Assembly (NCBI GenBank): GCA_903905475.1
Contig: CAIVGK010000177.1
Coordinates: 1 to 51,559 of the forward strand
Reading direction: 5' to 3'
From: an uncultured Burkholderiales bacterium
GTDB lineage: Bacteria; Pseudomonadota; Gammaproteobacteria; Burkholderiales; Burkholderiaceae_C
Length of the DNA stretch: 51,559 nucleotides
Shown: positions 1 to 8,506 of the stretch, piece by piece
How positions within the stretch are numbered: position 1 is the first letter of the stretch
Layout: each line of letters starts with the position of its first letter
Notes under the pieces: generated by a model
Database searches by the model: none
Seen by the model: the letters and a program-made list of their open reading frames with translations, nothing else
What the model was told of the DNA's origin: nothing
Position numbers and translations under genes: made by a program

Positions 1-964
1 AGTGGTTCAAGCCCTCGCCGCCGCCGTTCTCGATCGAGCGGAAGCTGGCCGGCTGGCCTTCGATGGTGACGCCTTCGAGCAGCATCGCCTTCGATTCAGC
101 GTCCAGCGTGCCGAGCACACGCACCGCGTACTCACGTTCCACGCCGAAGCGCGGGTGCATCAGTCGGTTGGCGAGTTCGCCCGAGTTGGTGAACAGCAAC
201 AGGCCTTCGGTGTTGATGTCGAGGCGGCCTACTGATTGCCACTTGCCGTGGGGCAATCTCGGCAGACGGCGAAACACCGTCGGACGGTGCTCCGGATCGT
301 CGTTGGTCACCACTTCGCCGGTGGGCTTGTGGTACGCAATGATGCGCGGCGGCGGCGGGATGATGCGCACCCGAACCGGCTTGCCGTTCACCTTGATCTG
401 GTCACCAAACGAAATGCGCTGCCCGGTGTGGGCGGGCTGGCCGTTGACCTCGACCAGGCCATCGGCAATGGCCTGTTCCATGTCACGGCGCGAGCCGATG
501 CCCGACTGGGCCAGCACCTTGTGCAGCTTGGGCGCCTCGGGCTCGGGGCGCAGCACGCGCTTGGCAGGACCTGAATCTTCGGGCGCCGCCGGCGCTTCGA
601 CGTCGAACTCGCCCGACAGCACCTGAGCAAACACCTCGGCGGCCACGGCGGGCTCGACGGGGGGCTCGGTCGACACGGCGAACTCGTCGTCGTCCGAGGC
701 ATCTTCACCGGGTGGCTCGGCGTCGGCTCGAGCCTGGGCGGGTGGCGCAGTGGGCTCGCCAGCGAATTCGCCAGCCGCCACCGTGGCCGCCCGCTCCAGC
801 GGCTGCCCGATTTCAGCCGACTCGTCGGGAGCGGCCTCCAGCGCGGGCTTGGCCGTCCGCCGCCGTCTGGCAGGCTTGGGGGCTTGCGCAGCCTGATCGT
901 CCTGGACCGGGGCGGAGATGTCTTCGGCGTCAGGACCGTCAACGTGTTCTGGGGTGTCGTTCAT
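1..964 (-). CDS. rluB: 23S rRNA pseudouridine synthase RluB, 3' end outside window
   Basis: Isomerises a uridine of 23S rRNA helix 89 (U2605 in E. coli) to pseudouridine. The reverse strand reads without a stop from ATG at 964 to the window edge, about 321 codons. An Ala/Glu/Pro-rich N-terminal stretch of about 150 residues precedes an S4 RNA-binding domain ([19 protein letters not shown]) and the RsuA/RluB catalytic motif [15 protein letters not shown], whose Asp is the catalytic residue. The start ATG overlaps the scpB stop as ATGA, so translation is probably coupled. The scpB-rluB pair is common in Proteobacteria. The acidic extension is variable in the family. RluB is preferred over RsuA or RluE because of the scpB linkage and the long extension. 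Confidence 0.92.
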   Translation of the reverse strand, partial: MNDTPEHVDGPDAEDISAPVQDDQAAQAPKPARRRRTAKPALEAAPDESAEIGQPLERAATVAAGEFAGEPTAPPAQARADAEPPGEDASDDDEFAVSTEPPVEPAVAAEVFAQVLSGEFDVEAPAAPEDSGPAKRVLRPEPEAPKLHKVLAQSGIGSRRDMEQAIADGLVEVNGQPAHTGQRISFGDQIKVNGKPVRVRIIPPPPRIIAYHKPTGEVVTNDDPEHRPTVFRRLPRLPHGKWQSVGRLDINTEGLLLFTNSGELANRLMHPRFGVEREYAVRVLGTLDAESKAMLLEGVTIEGQPASFRSIENGGGEGLNH

Positions 965-1629
965 TCGGGGCATTCCATGGGGGGCACCGGCGCCGCAGCG
1001 TCGGTTTCCGGGGGCGGTAAATCGGTTTGTGCGGCGCCAGCGGACTCAGGGTCCGGCGCATCATCAATCAGCAAAGCCTGTTGAGGCAGGAGGTCTTCAA
1101 AGTCAGGATGGCGCAGGGTCTGCCCGTCGATCAGCGGCAGCGCATCCAGGCTCGCGAGACCAAGGTCATCGAGAAACTGGCGCGTGGTGGCGAGCAACGC
1201 CGGACGGCCGGGCGCCTCGCGATAGCCAATCGACTCGACCCAGCCGCGATCTTCAATCTGCTTGATGATCTGGCTGGACACGGCAACGCCGCGAATGTCT
1301 TCGATGTCGCCCCGGGTCACGGGTTGTCGGTAGGCAATGATTGCGAGCGTCTCCATCACGGCACGTGAATACTTCGGCGGTTTTTCCGGGTTGAGTCGGT
1401 CCAGAAATTCGCGCATCTCCGGGCGGCTCTGGAAGCGCCAACCGGACGCCACTGGCACGAGCTCGACGCCACGGTCCCGCCAGTCCAGGGCCAGTTCATC
1501 AAGCAACTCCTGCAGGGCATCGACGCCAATCTCGTCGGCGAACAAGGCGCGCATCTCGCGAACCGCCAGCGGCTCCCGAGCGCAGATGAGCGCGGTTTCG
1601 AGGACGCGCTTCGCATCCTGGGTGTTCAT
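961..1629 (-). CDS. scpB: Segregation and condensation protein ScpB
   Basis: Kleisin-associated subunit of the SMC-ScpAB condensin complex, acting on the nucleoid in chromosome segregation. It has 222 residues, close to the family norm, with two winged-helix domains. The conserved core ([20 protein letters not shown], then [10 protein letters not shown]) is easy to recognise near residues 85-115, and a Pro/Ala-rich tail follows. The stop overlaps the rluB start by 4 bp. No scpA is visible in the window. The 250 bp up to rluD contain no convincing gene. Confidence 0.95.
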   Translation of the reverse strand: MNTQDAKRVLETALICAREPLAVREMRALFADEIGVDALQELLDELALDWRDRGVELVPVASGWRFQSRPEMREFLDRLNPEKPPKYSRAVMETLAIIAYRQPVTRGDIEDIRGVAVSSQIIKQIEDRGWVESIGYREAPGRPALLATTRQFLDDLGLASLDALPLIDGQTLRHPDFEDLLPQQALLIDDAPDPESAGAAQTDLPPPETDAAAPVPPMECPE

Positions 1630-1879
1630 GGCTATGGTCGTTCCCGGTCGGGTCTCGCCGACGGATGTTCAAGGTCTGTTTGTCAGCCGCTTCAGCGGTG
1701 CTGGCTTCCGATTCGACGGACTGGCCAGCGGCACTGGGGGGCTTGATGCCTTGCTGCACCTCGCGAGCAACTCTCGCGGCGGTGAACTTTGCAAAGGCTT
1801 CTGAATCGGAGTCCACCTCACATGGCGGACAGGATGGGTGCGAAATCAGTGCGTCGAGTGTACCGGAGGAAATTCGCCG

Positions 1880-2890
1880 TCAGGCCGCGCTTCTGACCTG
1901 CTGCCAGGCCAGTGTCAGATCCGCAGGAAGCTGCGCATCGAACACCAGCGCTTGCGCGCTGATCGGGTGTTTGAAACCCAATTGCGTCGCATGCAGTGCC
2001 TGCCGAGTCAGGCCCAGACCTTCGGTGCCCCCGTAGGTCGCGTCGGCGAGCAAGGGGTGGCCGATCGACGCCATGTGCACCCGAATCTGATGGGTTCGGC
2101 CGGTGCCCAGCTTGCAGCGCACCGCACTGATCCACCGGCCGTCAGGGTCTTGCCAAACGGCCAGCCGCTCGACATCCGTCAGCGCCGCCCGCCCGGAGGG
2201 CACCACGGCCATGCGCACCCTCGATCGGGGATCACGGCCCACCGGCGCTTCGATGCGCTGAGCCGCTCGCTCGACCCGACCATGAACCAGCGCGAGGTAG
2301 ATGCGGTGGACGTCGCGCGCGGCGATCTGCCGCGTCAGCGCCGTGACCGCGGCCAGCGTCTTGCCCACCACCATCAGACCCGAGGTGTCCTTGTCGAGCC
2401 GGTGCACGATGCCTGCGCGCGGCAAGGTGGCCGCGGCCGCGTGATGGGCCAGCAGTCCATTGAGCAACGTGCCCGACCAGTTGCCCGGCGCCGGATGAAC
2501 CACCAGGCCGGCGGGCTTGTTGACCACCAGCAAGTGCTCGTCTTCGAACACGATGACCAGGGGCATCCCCTGAGGCTTGAATGCCTGGCTCTCCTGCGTC
2601 GGGGTCAGTTCGATGGCCACCGCCTGCCCCGCCAGCACCTTGCGCGACGCCGAAGACTGCAACACCCCGTCGACCCAGACGTGCCCTTGCTCGATCAGGC
2701 CTTGCAGGTGATTGCGTGAAAACTCGCTGGCCACCGTCACCAGAACCTTGTCGAGCCGCGAACCGTGCAGCTCGGCCGGGACCCTGACCTGCCGGCGCTC
2801 GACCGCATCGGCCGACACGTCGTCCAGTGCATCGTCAAGCGGCGCAGGCGAGCCCGCCGCCGGGGTCGCGCCCGTATACTGGCGAGTCAT
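1880..2890 (-). CDS. rluD: 23S rRNA pseudouridine(1911/1915/1917) synthase RluD
   Basis: Forms three pseudouridines in helix 69 of 23S rRNA, at the ribosomal subunit interface. The protein has 336 residues. An S4 domain near residues 40-100 (SRLDKVLVTVASEFSRNHLQ) is followed by the RluA-family catalytic motif HRLDKDTSGLMVV near residue 165, which carries the catalytic Asp. The later motif LGTGRTHQIRVHM is also family-typical. The first about 35 residues are a low-complexity acidic extension, so the true start could lie slightly downstream. It is divergent from bamD, as in E. coli and many other Proteobacteria, and the two genes share a 41-bp spacer. Confidence 0.95.
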   Translation of the reverse strand: MTRQYTGATPAAGSPAPLDDALDDVSADAVERRQVRVPAELHGSRLDKVLVTVASEFSRNHLQGLIEQGHVWVDGVLQSSASRKVLAGQAVAIELTPTQESQAFKPQGMPLVIVFEDEHLLVVNKPAGLVVHPAPGNWSGTLLNGLLAHHAAAATLPRAGIVHRLDKDTSGLMVVGKTLAAVTALTRQIAARDVHRIYLALVHGRVERAAQRIEAPVGRDPRSRVRMAVVPSGRAALTDVERLAVWQDPDGRWISAVRCKLGTGRTHQIRVHMASIGHPLLADATYGGTEGLGLTRQALHATQLGFKHPISAQALVFDAQLPADLTLAWQQVRSAA

Positions 2891-2931
2891 TTTTGTATGG
2901 AGTTCCGGTGCATCGCCGGCATTGTCGACCC

Positions 2932-3762
2932 ATGAACTTCCATCGCCGTCCCCTCGCGAAAAACCGCTGGTCCGCCCTCCTTGGCGCGGCCGGCATTGTG
3001 CTGTTTACCGTGCTGTCGGGGTGCAGCTCGAACCCCAAGGATCCGACCGCTGGCTGGACGCCCGAGAAGCTTTTTGAAGAAGCCCAAAGTGAAGCGGCCG
3101 ATGGCAACTTCGACAAGGCAGCCAAGTTGTTCGAGCAGGTCGAAGGTCGCGGTGCAGGCACCTTGCTGTCGCAGCAAGCGCTGCTCGAGCGCGCCTTCTT
3201 GCTGTACCGCAGCGGCGACAAGGCTCAGGCCCTCTCGACGGTCGAGCGATTTGTGAAGCTGCACTCCACCAGCCCGGCGATCGACTATGGCTTGTACCTG
3301 CAAGGGCTGATCAACTTCAACGACGATCTCGGATTCCTCGGAAACCTGTCGCGCCAGGACCTGTCCGAGCGCGACCAGCAAGCTGCGCGGGATTCCTTTC
3401 AGTCATTCAAGCAACTGGTCGAGCAGCACCCGAAATCGCGCTACACCCCGGACGCCCGGCAGCGCATGGACTACATCTCGAACATGCTGGCTTCGTACGA
3501 AGTGCATGTGGCGCGCTACTACTATCGTCGCGGAGCCTACGTGGCTGCAGCCAACCGCGCCCAGCAGACGGTTCAGGAGTTTCAGCAATCCCCTTCGGCT
3601 GAAGAGGCTCTGTCGATTCTGGTTCGCAGCTACGACAAGCTCGGCCTGGACCAGCTTCGCGACGATGCCGAACGCGTGATGCGCACCAGTTTCCCCAACA
3701 GCGCGATGCTCTCCGGAGAGGGCCTCAGATCGTCCAAACGGGCGTGGTGGCAGCTCTGGTGA
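2932..3762 (+). CDS. bamD: Outer membrane assembly lipoprotein BamD
   Basis: Essential lipoprotein of the BAM complex, which inserts beta-barrel proteins into the outer membrane. Starting at 2932 gives 276 residues with a basic N-terminus, a hydrophobic stretch and the lipobox LSGC, so Cys31 would be acylated. The rest consists of TPR-like helices (for example PEKLFEEAQSEAADGNFDKA) that form the scaffold. An upstream in-frame ATG at 2827 would lie inside the divergent rluD gene and would bury the signal peptide, so it was rejected. The gene runs convergently into the DinG/YoaA-type helicase gene. Confidence 0.94.
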   Translation: MNFHRRPLAKNRWSALLGAAGIVLFTVLSGCSSNPKDPTAGWTPEKLFEEAQSEAADGNFDKAAKLFEQVEGRGAGTLLSQQALLERAFLLYRSGDKAQALSTVERFVKLHSTSPAIDYGLYLQGLINFNDDLGFLGNLSRQDLSERDQQAARDSFQSFKQLVEQHPKSRYTPDARQRMDYISNMLASYEVHVARYYYRRGAYVAAANRAQQTVQEFQQSPSAEEALSILVRSYDKLGLDQLRDDAERVMRTSFPNSAMLSGEGLRSSKRAWWQLW

Positions 3763-3799
3763 TGGACGACAGGCGGCCCCAGGCAGCCTGAACCGTTGC

Positions 3800-5854
3800 T
3801 CAGTGCGCCTGGGCCAGCATTTCCAGCCAGCTGAAGGCCGCCGCCTCGGTGTCGACGCGTGTCATCTCCGGCAACGCGCCGCGCAGCCGGCGGCCATAGT
3901 TCATGGTCGACATGCGCGGGTCGCACACCACGAGCAAGCCCCGATCGGTCTCGCTGCGAATCAACCGCCCGGCGCCTTGCTTCAATGACACGGCCGCCTC
4001 GGCCACGAAGTAGTCGCTGAAGGCATTGCGCCCTTCGGCTTCGATGCGCTTGACCCTCGCCTCGACGAGCGGATCGTTGGGTGGCGGGAACGGCAGCTTG
4101 TCGATCAACACGCATTGCAGCGCATCGCCGGGCACGTCGATGCCTTCCCAGAAGGTTTGCGACCCCACCAGCACCGACCGCGGCTGCGTGACAAACATCT
4201 GCAGCAGTTGCCGCTTGGGCAACTGCCCCTGGACCAGCACCGCGATGTCATCACCACCGGCGTCAAAGCTGGCGCGCAGCTGCTCCCCGATGACCTGCAG
4301 CGCCCGCAAGGTGGTGGTGAGGACGAAGGTTCGTCCGCCAAGCGAGCGCGCGCAGCCTGCAGCCAGTTGTGCCACGGCGTCGGTATGACCCGGCTCGCTG
4401 GGCTTGGGAAACGCGCTCGGCACGTACAGGCGGGCATGTTCCGCGTAGTTGAAGGGACTGCCCACCCGCAGGGTGCGCACCCCGCTCAGGCCGGAGGGCT
4501 CAGTGAACCATGACAGCCGGTCGTCTTCACCCAACGTGGCCGAGGTGAAGATCCACGCCTTCGGGGCCACCGCCATCTGCGCGGTCAGCGCCTCGCGAAT
4601 GTCGAGTGGCGACTCCACCAGCCGACACTGGTTCGTGGTCACCTCGATCCAGCGGACGTGGCCGGGCTGCGCCGGCTGCGTGAACCGCACGCTCATCTCG
4701 TGCAGGTGGGCCATGCGCTCGGTGAGCTTCTGGAAATCAGGCGCCAGCTCGCCCACGGTGTCGAGCGCCGCATGGGCGGCCTGGCAGGCAGTTCCCGCGT
4801 CGGCCAGTGCGGACTCGAACGCCGACTCGTGGGCCCGCTCGTCCCAGCGCAACTTGAGCGAGCCACGGTTCGCTCGGGAGGCCGCTTCGCCGGCGCACGC
4901 GATGCGCAGCTCGCGGGCGGCACGGTCACAGAGGGCGGCGAGGTCTTGCCATGGCGCGAGGCCGCGCGCGTGCTGCAGCCCGGCGCCCAGCATGTCGCGG
5001 GCCGCATCGATCAGTTGCCCGCTGGTCAGCGTGATGCCCAGAAACGCGACGCCTGCCTCGGCCAGCTGATGCGCCTCGTCGAACACGGCCACCTCGACGC
5101 TGGGCAGCAACTCGGCCACGCCCGACTCGCGCAGGCTCATGTCGGCGAAGAACAGGTGGTGGTTGACCACCACCACGTCGGCCGCCATCGCATCGCGCCG
5201 TGCTTTCATCAGGTGGCAGTCGCGGTACGCGGGGCACTCACTGCCGAGGCAGTTTTCGCGCGTCGAGGTGACCAGCGGGATGACGCTGCTGCGCTCGTCG
5301 AGGCCATCGATTTCGGCCAGGTCGCCCGAGCTGGTGGACTGCGCCCAGGTCTCGATGCGGGACAGCACGCGTGCCGCCCACCGGTCGCCCGGGTCGGTGA
5401 CGTGGCGGGCCACGCTCATGCGGTGGAGGCACAGGTAGCTGGCCCTGCCCTTGAGCAGCGCCACGCTCGTCGACAGGTGCAGCGCGCTGCGAAGGCGCGG
5501 CAAGTCGCGCAAGAACAGTTGGTCCTGCAAGCTCTTGGTGGCCGTGCTGATGAGCGCGCGTGCGCCGGACAACAGCGTGGGCACCAGATAGGCGAAGGTC
5601 TTGCCCACCCCGGTGCCGGCCTCGGCCACCAGGGCGCGACGCTCGTCAATCGCGGCAGCCACCTCCAGCGCCATGCGTATTTGCACCTCGCGCTCGGCGT
5701 AGTTCGGATCGGCCTGCGAGAGACTGCCCGCGCCTGCGAACGCCCGCTTCACGGCTTCGTTCAGCGGCGTCGATTCGGTGGTTTCTGGGGGCAATGTGAA
5801 CGGCAAAAGCGGGGCTGAGAAGGCGCTCAAGTCTATAGTCTTGACCCATGACAT
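3800..5854 (-). CDS. DinG/YoaA-family ATP-dependent DNA helicase (XPD-like, Fe-S)
   Basis: Superfamily 2 5'-3' DNA helicase of the DinG/YoaA branch, used in DNA repair and replication-conflict processing. About 684 residues. Walker A is AEAGTGVGKT near residue 80 and the Walker B DEAH box is VFDEAHQL. Between them lie four cysteines (YLCLHR, then ENCLGSECPAYRDC) matching the Fe-S cluster domain. The C-terminal helicase half includes GSQTFWEGIDVPG and the arginine-finger motif QGAGRLIRSETDRG. Size and lack of an exonuclease domain fit YoaA better than DinG of Firmicutes. The annotated ATG at 5854 overlaps the divergent phosphatase start, so the real start may be internal, near the conserved AVKRAFAGAGSLS segment. 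Confidence 0.9.
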   Translation of the reverse strand: MSWVKTIDLSAFSAPLLPFTLPPETTESTPLNEAVKRAFAGAGSLSQADPNYAEREVQIRMALEVAAAIDERRALVAEAGTGVGKTFAYLVPTLLSGARALISTATKSLQDQLFLRDLPRLRSALHLSTSVALLKGRASYLCLHRMSVARHVTDPGDRWAARVLSRIETWAQSTSSGDLAEIDGLDERSSVIPLVTSTRENCLGSECPAYRDCHLMKARRDAMAADVVVVNHHLFFADMSLRESGVAELLPSVEVAVFDEAHQLAEAGVAFLGITLTSGQLIDAARDMLGAGLQHARGLAPWQDLAALCDRAARELRIACAGEAASRANRGSLKLRWDERAHESAFESALADAGTACQAAHAALDTVGELAPDFQKLTERMAHLHEMSVRFTQPAQPGHVRWIEVTTNQCRLVESPLDIREALTAQMAVAPKAWIFTSATLGEDDRLSWFTEPSGLSGVRTLRVGSPFNYAEHARLYVPSAFPKPSEPGHTDAVAQLAAGCARSLGGRTFVLTTTLRALQVIGEQLRASFDAGGDDIAVLVQGQLPKRQLLQMFVTQPRSVLVGSQTFWEGIDVPGDALQCVLIDKLPFPPPNDPLVEARVKRIEAEGRNAFSDYFVAEAAVSLKQGAGRLIRSETDRGLLVVCDPRMSTMNYGRRLRGALPEMTRVDTEAAAFSWLEMLAQAH

Positions 5855-6624
5855 CGCCCCCTCCCGTCCAAGGCCATCGGCTTTCGGCAGCCACCGGCAT
5901 TCACCGCGGTGATCGCGTTTATCAGCAAGATCAGATTGCCTTCATCGCCCACAAGGATGTGGCGGGCTGCGCGCTGGGAATCCTCGCCGACGGCATGGGA
6001 GGCAAGAGTGGTGGGCGCAAGGCCTCCGATCAGGTGATCCTCACCGCAAGACAGCTCTTCGAGCGGTTTTCGCCAAGCCGCGACAACCCGATCGAAGCGT
6101 TGAGGCAGCTGGTGCTCGAAGCCCACCTGATGATCAAGCTGACGGCCATCACCTCCGAGGAAGAACCCCACAGCACGCTGGCGGCGTTCTTGATCAGCCC
6201 ATCGCTGGACTGCCATGTCGCGCACGCAGGCGACTCACGCGTGTATCACTTCCGCGGCGCGCAGATGGTCAGCCGCACGATCGACCATTCCTACGTGCAG
6301 CGCCTGGTCGATGAGGGGCAACTGAGCGAAGACGTGGCCCAGAGCCACCCCCAGTCGAACTTGCTGACGGGTTGCCTGGGAACGGTTCAGGATCCGCCGC
6401 TGAGCGTGTCGTCCATCGGTCGGCTGGAACCGGGCGACAGCGTGATGTGCTGCAGCGACGGCCTGTGGCACTACTTCTCCAGCCAGGAGATCGGCCAGAT
6501 GCTCGACTCCTTGCCGCCCAAGGAGTCCTGCAAGATGCTGATCGACAAGGCGCGGCAGCGGGCCAAGGGCGGCGGCGACAACCTGTCGCTGGTGCTGGTG
6601 CGCGTCGAGCAGCTCGGCGGCTGA
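5848..6624 (+). CDS. PP2C-family serine/threonine protein phosphatase
   Basis: Metal-dependent phosphatase that removes phosphate from Ser/Thr of protein substrates in the cytoplasm; the substrate is unknown. The 258 residues form a single PP2C domain. Metal-binding aspartates occur in ILADGMGGKSGG (near residue 48), HAGDSRVYHFR and CSDGLW, and the terminal motif is GGGDNLSLVLVR. The usual RGDRVYQQDQ start of the fold is present. No kinase gene is adjacent, so the partner is not identifiable. The start codon overlaps that of the divergent helicase gene, leaving no room for a promoter unless that gene begins further in. It is not of the SpoIIE/RsbU subtype seen at 19.5 kb. Confidence 0.9.
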   Translation: MTSPPPVQGHRLSAATGIHRGDRVYQQDQIAFIAHKDVAGCALGILADGMGGKSGGRKASDQVILTARQLFERFSPSRDNPIEALRQLVLEAHLMIKLTAITSEEEPHSTLAAFLISPSLDCHVAHAGDSRVYHFRGAQMVSRTIDHSYVQRLVDEGQLSEDVAQSHPQSNLLTGCLGTVQDPPLSVSSIGRLEPGDSVMCCSDGLWHYFSSQEIGQMLDSLPPKESCKMLIDKARQRAKGGGDNLSLVLVRVEQLGG

Positions 6625-6643
6625 TCCCGACAGAAGCTCGGGA
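6625..6643. terminator. Inverted repeat between convergent genes
   Basis: Perfect 6-bp arms TCCCGA and TCGGGA, separated by 7 nt, start right at the PP2C stop codon and sit in the 28-bp gap before the convergent stop at 6653. There is no T-tract, so terminator function in either direction is only suggested by position. Confidence 0.3.
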
Positions 6644-6652
6644 GCGCCAGCC

Positions 6653-7330
6653 TCAGGGCGCGGGCACCGGCAGCGGTTTGGCCGGCGGTTTTTTCGCGTC
6701 GCGCTCGGCGTTTTTCTGCAAGACGCTTTGCCGTCGAGCCTCGGCCTGACGCACCCGCAGCGTTTGATAGCCCTCGCCACCGGCGGGCGACGCGGCCTTG
6801 CGGGCGACCGGCTTGTCGGGCTCTGTGGTCACCGGGACGACCGCCGACGCAGGCGTGTCGATCGGGGCTGCCACCGCGCCTGCCGAGGCGGCGGACGCGG
6901 GCGTCGCCGAGCGGATCTTGGGTCGAACGGCCGGTCGACCAAGTGCCGCGGCAGGGCCCGCCGGCAGCGCTCCCGAAGCGGCCGGCGCTGCGGCGCTGCC
7001 CGCTTCGTTCAGGGCTTCGGATTTGGCGCGGATGCGCTCGGTGCGATCGGCGGCGCGCTGCTTGCGCTGCTTGTCGTCGAGGAGCAGCAGTTCCTTGCGC
7101 AGCGGATCAACCACCGCACGGTGCTCCTTTCGCACTTCGAGCAGGCAGTCATTCACCGCAAAGCGCTGTCGGCACTCGGCCTGCTTGCCAGCGAGCACGG
7201 CGTCGGCCTCGGCCCTCGCCTGGCTGATGCGCGCCCGGTCAGCGGCATCCGAGGCCCCGGCCGCATGGACGGCCATGGCCAGCGTCGCGCCCAGCAACGG
7301 TGCCCAGCGTTTGCGCTCGAACAGCTTCAT
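6653..7330 (-). CDS. Exported Ala/Pro-rich hypothetical protein
   Basis: 225 residues, not assigned to a family. The N-terminus (MKLFERKRWAPLLGATLAMAVHAAGA) looks like a cleavable signal peptide. A charged helical segment follows at about residues 30-110, rich in Arg, Lys, Glu and Ala and containing two Cys (ECRQRFAVNDC) that could form a disulfide. A long low-complexity Ala/Pro stretch and a basic coiled C-terminus (RVRQAEARRQSVLQKNAERD) complete it. The start overlaps the zapE stop by 4 bp (ATGA), so it is translated from the zapE transcript. A periplasmic role linked to division is possible only by association with zapE. Confidence 0.7.
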   Translation of the reverse strand: MKLFERKRWAPLLGATLAMAVHAAGASDAADRARISQARAEADAVLAGKQAECRQRFAVNDCLLEVRKEHRAVVDPLRKELLLLDDKQRKQRAADRTERIRAKSEALNEAGSAAAPAASGALPAGPAAALGRPAVRPKIRSATPASAASAGAVAAPIDTPASAVVPVTTEPDKPVARKAASPAGGEGYQTLRVRQAEARRQSVLQKNAERDAKKPPAKPLPVPAP

Positions 7331-8424
7331 GTGATCGACGTCTCCACATCACGGCGCGACAGCACCAAAAACTCGGCCGATCTCATTTCATGCAACCGAG
7401 ACACGGTGCGCGGAAACTCGTGGGCCAAGGGGCCTTCAGTGTAAAGAGCCTCGGCCTCGACCTCGGCCGACAGGATCAGCTTGACGCGACGGTCGTACAT
7501 CACGTCGACCAGCCAGGTGAAACGCCTCGCCTCGGACGCCAGCCGCGGCGACATCTGAGGCACACCCGACACCAGCACCGTGTGAAACCGCGCTGCCAGT
7601 TCAAGGTAGTCGTTTTGCGAGCGCGGACCACCACACAGTTCGCGAAAGTCGAACCACACCACGCCCCCGGCACGTCGGCGCACCTTGAGAACGCGGTGCT
7701 CGATGTTCAACACGAGGCCCTCGTCCTTCGTCTCGGCCAGGCGTTCGAAGGCCGCAGCCATGGCGACATCGGCCCGCTCGCCGAGTGGCGTTTGATACAT
7801 CTCGACCTCCTCGAGCGTGCGCTGCCGGTAGTCGATGCCCTGATCGACGTTGATGACCTGCAGATGGTCTTTCAGCAACTCGATGGCCGGCAGGATGCGC
7901 TCGCGGTGCAACCCGTTCGGGTACAGCTCATCGGGATGGAAGTTGGATGTGGTCACCACGCTCACCCGGTGCGCAAACAGCGACTCGAACAGCCGGTACA
8001 GGATCATCGCGTCGGTGATGTCGGCCACATGAAATTCGTCGAAGCAGATCAGGCGAAACCGCCGCGACATGCGCTCGCCGAGCACCTTCAGCGGATCCAC
8101 TGTGCCGTGCATGTCGGCGAGCTCGCGGTGCACTTCGCGCATGAACTCGTGGAAGTGCAGCCGCGTCTTGCGCTCGAGCGGCACCGAGTGGAAAAAGCAG
8201 TCCATCAGGAAGCTCTTGCCGCGCCCCACCCCGCCATGCATGTAGACGCCCCGCGGGACGTCGGGGCGCACCAGCAGCCGGCTGATGGCATTGCGGCGGC
8301 GCGACTTGTAGGCCACCCACTCGTTTTCACAACGCTCCAGTGCGTCGATCGCACCGAGCTGCGCGGCATCGGCCGTGTAGCCCCGCTCGGCGAGGGTGCG
8401 CAGGTACAACTCGCGAACAGGCAT
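7327..8424 (-). CDS. zapE: Cell division protein ZapE (AFG1-like ATPase)
   Basis: AAA-type ATPase that associates with the Z-ring and affects FtsZ bundling in Proteobacteria; the eukaryotic homologue AFG1/LACE1 is mitochondrial. With the start at 8424 it has 365 residues. Walker A is MHGGVGRGKS, Walker B is LICFDEFHVADI, and the family motif VVTTSNFHPDELYPNGLHRE follows. An upstream in-frame ATG at 8457 falls in the loop of a strong terminator hairpin, so MPVRELYLRTLAERGY at 8424 is the preferred N-terminus, and this also matches the family pattern. It lies downstream of odhAB-lpdA, an arrangement common in Burkholderiales. Confidence 0.93.
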   Translation of the reverse strand: MPVRELYLRTLAERGYTADAAQLGAIDALERCENEWVAYKSRRRNAISRLLVRPDVPRGVYMHGGVGRGKSFLMDCFFHSVPLERKTRLHFHEFMREVHRELADMHGTVDPLKVLGERMSRRFRLICFDEFHVADITDAMILYRLFESLFAHRVSVVTTSNFHPDELYPNGLHRERILPAIELLKDHLQVINVDQGIDYRQRTLEEVEMYQTPLGERADVAMAAAFERLAETKDEGLVLNIEHRVLKVRRRAGGVVWFDFRELCGGPRSQNDYLELAARFHTVLVSGVPQMSPRLASEARRFTWLVDVMYDRRVKLILSAEVEAEALYTEGPLAHEFPRTVSRLHEMRSAEFLVLSRRDVETSIT

Positions 8425-8435
8425 GGGCGTCAGGT

Positions 8436-8467
8436 GAAAAAGGAAAACGGGCGGCATCAGCCGCCCG
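8436..8467 (-). terminator. Intrinsic terminator after lpdA
   Basis: On the minus strand an 8-bp perfect stem (CGGGCGGC / GCCGCCCG, tetraloop TGAT, 8448-8467) is followed by a T-rich run (TTTTCCTTTTTC). It ends the odhA-odhB-lpdA transcript about 40 nt after the lpdA stop and just before the zapE start. zapE therefore depends on read-through or on a promoter not recognised here. Confidence 0.8.
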
Positions 8468-8506
8468 GTTCTGCGAGGCCAGGCGACCCGGGGGCCGCCG
8501 CTTCGG

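Noticed and set aside
1499-1816. Possible small minus-strand gene of 105 codons upstream of scpB
   Set aside because: It begins with GTG lacking a well-placed ribosome site, runs into scpB in another frame and resembles no family. The spacer 1630-1879 is treated as non-coding.
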